Positions 56,932-64,000 of a DNA stretch of 64,000 nt are shown piece after piece. The notes beneath the pieces are model-generated. The model saw nothing but the letters and a program-made list of their open reading frames with translations, ran no database searches and was not told the DNA's origin. Each line of letters opens with the position of its first letter. Position 1 is the first letter of the stretch. A program made the translations under genes and the position numbers. The stretch spans positions 1-64,000 of the forward strand of contig CANBWK010000003.1 of assembly GCA_947373105.1 (NCBI GenBank). Direction: 5' to 3'. Source of the stretch: Comamonadaceae bacterium (GTDB taxonomy: Bacteria > Pseudomonadota > Gammaproteobacteria > Burkholderiales > Burkholderiaceae_C).

Positions 56932-57750
56932 ATGAAGACGCATGAACTTTTTGACATTCAAGATCAGGTAGTGGCCATCACTGGTGCCGCCAGCGGGATT
57001 GGGCTGGCCTACGCAGAAGTCATGGCAGTGAATGGCGCGAAGGTCAACTTGATTGATGTTGACGAGAAGGCACTGCTTGAAGCCGTGCTGTGGCTCCAAG
57101 AAAAAGGGGCGAATGTACATGGTGAATTAGCGGATGTAACGGAGTCGAGCACCTTGCAAAAGGCCTTCAACTCCATCATGGAACGCCATGGGAAGCTGGA
57201 TATTGTTTTTGCCAACGCGGGCATTAGCGGTGGCCCGGGGTTTCTTAAAGGCAATGGAGAACGCAATCCTGCAGGGGAAGTTGAGAATCTCTCCCTTGAT
57301 GTCTGGGAAAAGGTTTTTGCGACCAATGTCACTTCCATCTTGCGTACGTTGCAAATAGTTGCTCCACATATGAAACGACAGGGCCACGGTCGCGTAATCG
57401 TCACCAGTTCGATTTCAGCCTCAATGCCGGAGTCATTGGTCAGCTCTATTTATGCCATCTCTAAAGGAACCGTAGGCCATATGGTTCGGCAATATGCGTT
57501 CGAGCTTGCAAAGTACAACATTCTTGTCAATGCCATCGCACCAGGACCGGTTGTGACAAACATTGGCGGTGGACGCCTGAAATTTGAGGAGTCGCGCAAG
57601 CCTTTTGAAGAATCTGCGCCACTGGGCAAAATAGCCCGCACGTCAGACCTTCAGGGGGCCGCTTTGTTTTTGGCATCTGCTGCTTCAAGTATGGTGACAG
57701 GTACACAAATCGTGATCGATGGCGGTAGAACACTTGGCAAAGCGAATTAA
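56932..57750 (+). CDS. short-chain dehydrogenase/reductase
   Basis: VAITGAASGIGLAYAEVMAVNGAKV; FANAGISGG; YAISKGTVGHMVRQ. Confidence 0.93.
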   Translation: MKTHELFDIQDQVVAITGAASGIGLAYAEVMAVNGAKVNLIDVDEKALLEAVLWLQEKGANVHGELADVTESSTLQKAFNSIMERHGKLDIVFANAGISGGPGFLKGNGERNPAGEVENLSLDVWEKVFATNVTSILRTLQIVAPHMKRQGHGRVIVTSSISASMPESLVSSIYAISKGTVGHMVRQYAFELAKYNILVNAIAPGPVVTNIGGGRLKFEESRKPFEESAPLGKIARTSDLQGAALFLASAASSMVTGTQIVIDGGRTLGKAN

Positions 57751-57753
57751 GGG

Positions 57754-58239
57754 ATGACGGATCTTGCTTCACCAATCACCCCCTTGGCACGTGATTCACT
57801 TGCTCTTTTGGTGACCAGTCTCGCAGCTCGTTTAAACCGAGGCGCGACAGCTTATTACCAGCAGCACTTCGGCATTGGGATGGCTGAATTCCGGATTGTT
57901 CTTGCACTGGGACAGGAAAATGGACTGAATATCGGTGCCCTTGCTACGGTTGCAGAAGTAGACAAAGCAGCGGCCAGTCGAGGGTTACGCACACTTGAAC
58001 AACGTGGACTGGTTGAGCTGTTGCAGACCAGCTCTCGTGGGCGTGCGGCAATTGCTCAACTGACCATCCAAGGGCGGTCATTTGAATTTGATATTCGTAA
58101 GTCTGCCCAGCGCCGAGAGAACAAATTAACCGTCGTGTTCAGCGCAACTGAACTTGAATTCGCCAATGATTTTCTTTATAAATTAACAGGTCAAGTTGCC
58201 ATCATGAACAAGACCATTGCCGGTGAACATCCGTGTTGA
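57754..58239 (+). CDS. MarR-family regulator
   Basis: GIGMAEFRIVLALGQENGLNIGALATVAEVDKAAASRGLRTLEQRGLVELLQTSSRGRAAIAQLT. Confidence 0.9.
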   Translation: MTDLASPITPLARDSLALLVTSLAARLNRGATAYYQQHFGIGMAEFRIVLALGQENGLNIGALATVAEVDKAAASRGLRTLEQRGLVELLQTSSRGRAAIAQLTIQGRSFEFDIRKSAQRRENKLTVVFSATELEFANDFLYKLTGQVAIMNKTIAGEHPC

Positions 58240-58290
58240 TTTGGAATCCTCCAAGCCACGGTCTTTTTTGAACTACGTCAGGAGATCATC

Positions 58291-59253
58291 ATGAAAAATA
58301 TGTCATTTAAGCGCCGAGCCCTGCTCTGCTTGACCGTTGCAAGCTCGATGTTCTTGGGACACGCAATGGCACAAACTAAGCCATTGATTACTGTCAACGC
58401 TGGCTTTGTTCCTGTGACAGATGTCGCTGCGCTGTATCTGGGAGAGGAAGTTGGCATTTTCAAAAAACATGGATTAACACTCAAAGCCAACATCGCCTCA
58501 ACAGGTGCAGTGCCTGCGGTCATGAGTGGTGAATATCATTTTGGTTTCACAGCTTTGGTGAACGTATTACAAGCGCGGGATAAAGGCCTTCCCTTGAAGA
58601 TCATTGCTGCGGGCTCCAGTTCAACGGGTGTCGCAGGAGCGGATGTCACAATGATTCATGCCAGCCCCAAAAGCGGCATCAAGTCAGCCAAGGACCTTGA
58701 AGGCAAAACGGCCAGCGTCAATGCGCTGAACGGTTTGCTTCAGATGCTAGGAAAGGCCGCTGTGAAAGCTGATGGGGGCGACCCCAGCAAGGTTCGGTTT
58801 ATTGAGCTAGGTTTTGCGGAAGCGCTTGCCGCATTGCAGGCAGGTAAAATCGATGCCATGGTTGGCGCGGAACCCTTCGGGACAGCAGCTATCGCTGCGG
58901 GACTGCCACCCATAGCATCGCCTTACCAAGCCATGACATCCAAAAGCCTCATGACTTCTACATACTTCACAAGCGAACAACAAATCAAGGCCAATCCAGA
59001 ATTATTCAAAGATTTGAGAGCGGCCATCAATGAGTCACTGGAATATGCGCAGAAGAACCCGGATGCAATCCGCAAACAATTGCCCAAGTTCACAAAATTA
59101 GGACCTGATGTCGCGGCCAAACTAATATTGCCAAGTTACCTTTCAGCCATTCCACGCGAATCCGTAGAAATGTTCTCCAAAACAGGCCAAGAATTTGGCA
59201 TGTTGACCAAGCCCGCAGTGTATGACGACGTTGTTTGGAATGGACAGAAATAA
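58291..59253 (+). CDS. ABC transporter substrate-binding protein (SsuA/ThiY/NMT1-like)
   Basis: Signal peptide; VTDVAALYLGEEVGIFKKHGLTLKANIASTGAVPAVMSGEYHFGFTALVNVLQARDKGLPLKIIA. Confidence 0.92.
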   Translation: MKNMSFKRRALLCLTVASSMFLGHAMAQTKPLITVNAGFVPVTDVAALYLGEEVGIFKKHGLTLKANIASTGAVPAVMSGEYHFGFTALVNVLQARDKGLPLKIIAAGSSSTGVAGADVTMIHASPKSGIKSAKDLEGKTASVNALNGLLQMLGKAAVKADGGDPSKVRFIELGFAEALAALQAGKIDAMVGAEPFGTAAIAAGLPPIASPYQAMTSKSLMTSTYFTSEQQIKANPELFKDLRAAINESLEYAQKNPDAIRKQLPKFTKLGPDVAAKLILPSYLSAIPRESVEMFSKTGQEFGMLTKPAVYDDVVWNGQK

Positions 59254-59256
59254 AAC

Positions 59257-60039
59257 ATGCTCACAGGCTTTGTTGAGAGGCTTGGCGGACTCTTAGGGAT
59301 TCTCTTGCTTGCAAGCGTTTGGGAGCTCGCTCCCCGCATTGGATTGATCAACCGTGATTTTTTTCCGCCACTGATCATCGTTTTATCCAAACTGCTTGAA
59401 ATGATTGCAACGCAAGAGTTTTGGGCCTACTGTCTCAGCACATTACGCACCTGGTCCTTGGGGTTGGTCATTGCCTCTGTGTCAGGTGTAATTGTGGGCT
59501 TGTTCATTGGTTTGACGCCTGGTGCCCGAAAGTACACCCACTCAACGATTGAGTTCCTGCGTCCTATTCCTTCGGTGGCCCTTATTCCTGGGGTTATATT
59601 GCTCTTTGGCTCACGCTATCAATCAGGCGTTGTGCTGATCACATACGCAGCTTTTTGGCAAGTTCTTTTGCAAATGCTGTACGGACTTAATGATATTGAT
59701 ACCGTAGCACGCGATACAGCACGCTCATTTCGCTTTAGTCGCTGGGGTTTTATAAGGCATGTGGCGTGGCCGACATTGTTGCCCTTTCTTTTTACCGGAA
59801 TGCGATTGGCAGCCGCCATGGCGCTTGTACTTGCGGTAACCGCCGAAATGGTGATTGGCAGTCATGGGCTGGGCCGAGGCATCGTCGTGGCTCAAACCTC
59901 CAATGCAACCGCAGAAGCTTACGCCCTGGTTTTGGTGGCTGGCTTGATGGGAGTGGCCATCAACTTGGCGGCCCGTGTGATCGAAACCAAGATACTCAGT
60001 TGGCACCCTAGCGTTCGGGTAATGAAGGCCCCGCAATGA
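59257..60039 (+). CDS. ABC transporter permease (SsuC/TauC-like)
   Basis: FLRPIPSVALIPGVILLFG; DTARSFRFSRWGFIRHVAWPTLLPFLFTGMRLAAAMALVLAVTAEM. Confidence 0.92.
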   Translation: MLTGFVERLGGLLGILLLASVWELAPRIGLINRDFFPPLIIVLSKLLEMIATQEFWAYCLSTLRTWSLGLVIASVSGVIVGLFIGLTPGARKYTHSTIEFLRPIPSVALIPGVILLFGSRYQSGVVLITYAAFWQVLLQMLYGLNDIDTVARDTARSFRFSRWGFIRHVAWPTLLPFLFTGMRLAAAMALVLAVTAEMVIGSHGLGRGIVVAQTSNATAEAYALVLVAGLMGVAINLAARVIETKILSWHPSVRVMKAPQ

Positions 60040-60815
60040 TCAAATTCTTCATGCGCAAACTTTTAATTGAACTGACACTGCCCGTGATCTTGTTCACAGC
60101 ACTTTACATGCTGAGTTCGAGCTCGAAGAATTTTTATTTCCCCCCACTTTCAACCGTCCTAAAGCAATTTGACGCCTTGTGGCTTGGCCCACGATTTTTT
60201 GCCGACGTACTTCCAAGTCTTCGTCGCTTGATGGTGGGGTACTTATTTTCATGCGTTGCAGGCATCGGTTTAGGTATTCCTATTGGTATTTATCCCACTT
60301 TGCGCCGTGCAGTGGAACCGATGTTGGAGTTCTTCCGTGCTATTCCTCCAGTTGCCATGATCCCGCTGCTGATTGTCAGCATGGGATTTGGCGACAGCAT
60401 GAAGATAACCATCATTGCGGCTGGTGCAATCTGGCCCATACTCCTCAATACCGTGGAAGGCGTTAAGGCCGCCGACTCGGTGCTTGACGACACTTGTCGC
60501 GTCTACAAAATAAGTGGTTTTGCGCGTTTAAGGCACTTTTTAATTCCCGGCGCGTCGCCTCAAATTATCGTGGGCATGCGACTGGGTTTGTCAATTGGCA
60601 TCGTATTGATGGTCATTAGCGAAATGTTTGCAGCATTCGATGGATTGGGAGCTGCGATCATTTATTTTCAGCGAAGTTATGAAATTCCTTCCATGTGGAG
60701 CGGCGTTTTAATGCTTGGGATTTTTGGATTTACCCTCTCCATTGTGTTCATACAGTTCGAACGCCAAGTACTCAAGTGGTACTACGGCATGCGCGAGCTT
60801 GACCGGAAAAATTAA
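60036..60815 (+). CDS. ABC transporter permease (second)
   Basis: FFRAIPPVAMIPLLIVSMGFGDSMKI; GASPQIIVGMRLGLSIGIVLMVISEM. Confidence 0.92.
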   Translation: MIKFFMRKLLIELTLPVILFTALYMLSSSSKNFYFPPLSTVLKQFDALWLGPRFFADVLPSLRRLMVGYLFSCVAGIGLGIPIGIYPTLRRAVEPMLEFFRAIPPVAMIPLLIVSMGFGDSMKITIIAAGAIWPILLNTVEGVKAADSVLDDTCRVYKISGFARLRHFLIPGASPQIIVGMRLGLSIGIVLMVISEMFAAFDGLGAAIIYFQRSYEIPSMWSGVLMLGIFGFTLSIVFIQFERQVLKWYYGMRELDRKN

Positions 60816-60818
60816 ATC

Positions 60819-61607
60819 ATGGCACATGAAATGGCATTGGTTTCAGTCAATCACCTCAATAAAGTTTTTGAGTCCAAGGAAAGGCGTGTTGAAGCGATCG
60901 GTGATTTGAGTTTCGACGTGCTTCAAGGGGACTTCACCTGCATTGTCGGTCCATCCGGTGCGGGTAAAACAACCCTTTTGAAATGCTTAGCTGGACTGCT
61001 AGCTCCAACCCGCGGAACCGTCTTGGTAAACGGACACGAAGTCACCTCCCCCCCTGAAGAAATGGCCGTCGTTTTTCAGGAATACGGACGCAGTCTGTTC
61101 CCTTGGAAAACAGTACGACAAAATGTCGAGTTGCCACTTCGCGAGCGCAAACTCCCTAAAGCACAAATCACCCGATTAACTGATAACGCGCTGGAAGCTG
61201 TTGCGCTACATGGTGTCGAAGACTCTTATCCCTGGCAACTTTCAGGTGGCATGCAGCAGCGTGTTGCCATTGCTCGTGCTGTAGCCTATCAATCCAAAGT
61301 CATGGTGCTGGACGAGCCCTTTGCGGCCGTAGATGCCCAGACCCGGGCTGACTTAGAGGACCTCATGCTTCGCTTGTGGTCAGAGCTAGGGCTGACTGTT
61401 ATTTTTGTTACGCACGATATCGATGAAGCTGTTTACTTAGGTCAACGCGTATTGGTTCTTTCAGCGTCACCCACAAAAATATTGGATGACGTGCGCATTG
61501 ATATTCCGGGTCCACGAACACAGGCACTGACACGGATTGAACCTCAATTTTCCGAATTGCGAACCCGGGTCTATGCCGGCATTCAGCGGGCAAAGTCAGG
61601 CTCATAG
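60819..61607 (+). CDS. ABC transporter ATP-binding protein (SsuB/TauB-like)
   Basis: Walker A GPSGAGKTTLLK; signature LSGGMQQRVAIARA; Walker B VMVLDEPFAAVD. Confidence 0.95.
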   Translation: MAHEMALVSVNHLNKVFESKERRVEAIGDLSFDVLQGDFTCIVGPSGAGKTTLLKCLAGLLAPTRGTVLVNGHEVTSPPEEMAVVFQEYGRSLFPWKTVRQNVELPLRERKLPKAQITRLTDNALEAVALHGVEDSYPWQLSGGMQQRVAIARAVAYQSKVMVLDEPFAAVDAQTRADLEDLMLRLWSELGLTVIFVTHDIDEAVYLGQRVLVLSASPTKILDDVRIDIPGPRTQALTRIEPQFSELRTRVYAGIQRAKSGS

Positions 61608-61635
61608 GCGTCATCAAGAATTGGGGATTGATGCT

Positions 61636-62871
61636 CTAAACATCGATTGCGCCATGGGCCAGTAAAGGACGCACCCCGCCGAGAAGCCATTGCATCAATG
61701 CCTTGACCGGAAGAATCTCATGACCAAAGGGCAAAATGCCGGCGCCTCTGAAAAACAAGCCTTTGTCCAATTCACCCTTCAAGGCGTGAGCCAATTGTTT
61801 GTCAATACAAAATTGTCCTACCCCAGCATTGCCGTCACGCAAGCCGCAATGCTTCAAACAATCAAATGACATCGTGCATTTATTTTTGATGTGTGCCACT
61901 TGCTTTAACTTGTCTTCAAGTCGCAGGTATTTCTTCAACCAAGGAGTCAGCACTGCGCGTGCTGGCAAACCAGCCACACTGATAAATTCAACCAAATCCG
62001 AGGGCTTGGCTTTTGCTAAAACTTGCTTAAAGCCCATCGCCGCATCACACTCTTGCGTGGTTGCAAACGCTGTACCCAATTGGACAGCAGTAACGCCTAA
62101 ATTTTGTAGCTTTTGAATATCTTCCATGCAATGAATTCCGCCGGCAGCAATCAGTGGAATTTGACCTTCTATGCCCATGGTTCGGAAAAATTCAAGAATT
62201 TGAGGCACAGCAACATCAAAATTAAATCGTTCGTCGTGCAAGTCCTCTAATTTGGCAGCGCCTAAGTGCCCCCCCGCCAAACCCGGATGCTCCAACACAA
62301 TTGCATCTGGCAAACGGCCTTTCTTTTCCCATTTTTTGACCACCAGTTGAACACCTCTTGCATCCGACAAAATAGGAATCAAAGCAACACCAAAATTTTT
62401 GACCACCAAGTCGGGCAAGTCCAAGGGCAGGCCAGCGCCAACCACCACGGCATCGGCACCACTGGTCACAGATTGAGAAACATAGGCCTCATAACTTGTC
62501 AATGCTTTCATGATGTTGACAGCCACCAGTCCATGGCCAGAAGCGATATCTTTGGCTTTTTGAATTTCTCTGTCCAATGCAACCAAATTGGCGGCGTTGA
62601 TGCGATCCCCCGCATCAAGCTCTTTATCTAGATGACCCGTCTGCGCCATCAAATCGGGGTGCAGTCGACGCAAATCAACGGAAGAAATGGTACCGACCGC
62701 CCCCAATCCAGCCACAGCGCCCGCCAATCCTCCGGCTGAAACGCCAACACCCATCCCACCCTGAACAACAGGAAGCAGCTCTTTACCCGCAAGCCTCCAA
62801 GTCTTGAGACCAGACTGCTTCGAAAGTTGTGTCAACTCATCGACAATGGAATATCCCGCATGCATAAGCAA
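61636..62871 (-). CDS. nitronate monooxygenase / 2-nitropropane dioxygenase-like flavoprotein
   Basis: PVVQGGMGVGVSAGGLAGAVAGLGAVGTIS; IPLIAAGGIHCMEDIQKLQNLGVTAVQLGTAFATTQECDA. Confidence 0.88.
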   Translation of the reverse strand: MLMHAGYSIVDELTQLSKQSGLKTWRLAGKELLPVVQGGMGVGVSAGGLAGAVAGLGAVGTISSVDLRRLHPDLMAQTGHLDKELDAGDRINAANLVALDREIQKAKDIASGHGLVAVNIMKALTSYEAYVSQSVTSGADAVVVGAGLPLDLPDLVVKNFGVALIPILSDARGVQLVVKKWEKKGRLPDAIVLEHPGLAGGHLGAAKLEDLHDERFNFDVAVPQILEFFRTMGIEGQIPLIAAGGIHCMEDIQKLQNLGVTAVQLGTAFATTQECDAAMGFKQVLAKAKPSDLVEFISVAGLPARAVLTPWLKKYLRLEDKLKQVAHIKNKCTMSFDCLKHCGLRDGNAGVGQFCIDKQLAHALKGELDKGLFFRGAGILPFGHEILPVKALMQWLLGGVRPLLAHGAIDV

Positions 62872-62929
62872 ATCCTCTGAAACAACAGAGAATGCTAAGC
62901 CAAACTCAAGCGTGGGGGCTTAACCCAGA

Positions 62930-64000
62930 TCAGGGAATGGGCAGTAAACGCTGGGAAAATGAGCGATCAAAAATTCCTTCGGCAATCCGGTTCTTCAGAA
63001 TTTCAATCGATCCCCCCGCAATCATCCAACCCCGTGTTCGGCGCACGCAATACTCCACCAAGCATTCCTGGCTGAAACCAGTCCCACCCATGATCTGCAT
63101 GGCTTCGTTGGCCACTTCCCAACCGGCCACATTGCAAGCGAGTTTGGCCATCGCGGTACTTTGCGCTGAAGGCAAACCATGCTCGCCCTCGAGCGCGGCG
63201 CGGTACAACAGCAATTGGGCCTGTTCAAGCTTCATGAACATGTCGGCAAACTTCCATTGCAGGCCTTGGAATTCACACAGTTCACGGCCAAATTGCTTGC
63301 GGACCATTGCATGTTCGCGCGCCACATTGAAAGCATGACGCCCCAAAGCCAAGGCTCTTGAGGCATTGCCCAAACGCTCCACGTTGAAACCTGAGATTTG
63401 TTTTTTAAAACCTCCGGGGCCCAACAAAAGGTTTTCGATCGGAATGCGGCATTCATCAAAAAACAGCGGCGACCACCTTTCGCCATTCATGAAATTAGAA
63501 GGTTCCCCGACTTGAAATCCCGGAGTTCCTTTCTCAATCAAAACAGATCCAATTCCGCCCACACCGGGGCCAAAACGAACATAGATCAAGAAAAGTTCGG
63601 CATCCGGACTGTGTGTTGAAAAGACCTTGCTTCCATTGATGACGTAATGGTCTCCGTCGCGCCTTGCACTGGTTTTGAGTTCGGTGACCGCTGAGCCGGC
63701 ATCGGGTTCACTCATGCCCAAAGAAATCAATTTTTGACCTGCTAGGATGTTTGGCAAAAAACGGGCTTTTTGCTCGGGTGTGGCGTATTCGACAAAAGTA
63801 CGAACAGGCCCGAAGTTGCCCGCCTGAACAATGTCAGCGCTTTTAGGGCAAACCAAGGCCACTTGCTGAATAGCCAACACTGCGTGCATCAGAGTGCCTC
63901 CTTGGCCGCCATCGTTTTCTGAAAAGGCAATTCCCAGTAAACCTTGCTCAGCCAGCGAGGCCGCAGTGCCCCAAGGGTATTGGGAGTCATGCGCTCTTGC
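62930..64000 (-). CDS. acyl-CoA dehydrogenase (5' end runs off the window)
   Basis: LISLGMSEPDAGSAVTELKTSARRDGDHYVINGSKVF; QIMGGTGFSQECLVEYCVRRTRGWMIAGGSIEILKNRIAEGIF; the frame continues through the window end (...LLGIAFSENDGGQGGTL). Confidence 0.93.
   Translation of the reverse strand, partial: ARAHDSQYPWGTAASLAEQGLLGIAFSENDGGQGGTLMHAVLAIQQVALVCPKSADIVQAGNFGPVRTFVEYATPEQKARFLPNILAGQKLISLGMSEPDAGSAVTELKTSARRDGDHYVINGSKVFSTHSPDAELFLIYVRFGPGVGGIGSVLIEKGTPGFQVGEPSNFMNGERWSPLFFDECRIPIENLLLGPGGFKKQISGFNVERLGNASRALALGRHAFNVAREHAMVRKQFGRELCEFQGLQWKFADMFMKLEQAQLLLYRAALEGEHGLPSAQSTAMAKLACNVAGWEVANEAMQIMGGTGFSQECLVEYCVRRTRGWMIAGGSIEILKNRIAEGIFDRSFSQRLLPIP

Noticed and set aside
1-64000. CRISPR arrays, transposases, prophage structural genes, toxin-antitoxin pairs
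   Set aside because: None seen by eye: no regularly spaced repeats and no recognisable transposase, capsid or antitoxin motif in the ORF track.

Overview
This 64-kb window reads as a catabolic/accessory region of a betaproteobacterial (probably Burkholderiales) chromosome. That assignment rests on gene content: nine orphan Bug/TctC-type solute receptors, plus SDRs, GSTs, dienelactone hydrolases, a Rieske oxygenase, LysR/MarR/HxlR regulators and an ABC importer. No CRISPR array, transposase or rRNA was seen. The strongest observations are: (1) a putative PQQ-scavenging cassette at about 1.6-7.9 kb, with a PqqU/YncD-like TonB receptor between two paralogous PQQ-type dehydrogenase + di-haem cytochrome pairs; (2) strong stem-loops just inside both cytochrome ORFs, and a third between cistrons after another haem-protein gene; (3) a structured ncRNA candidate with its own intrinsic terminator in a divergent intergenic region (about 37.95-38.13 kb); (4) a ~100-bp direct repeat bracketing a 4.2-kb block next to a truncated tRNA-Asn 3' end; (5) a divergent CarH-like (Wx9EH) / AerR-like B12-domain regulatory pair; (6) a five-gene operon built on a CxxCH beta-propeller protein and two small membrane proteins; (7) an internally duplicated HxlR regulator with two identically spaced putative zinc ribbons and nested palindromes upstream. 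All family names come from reading motifs by eye. No database search was run.
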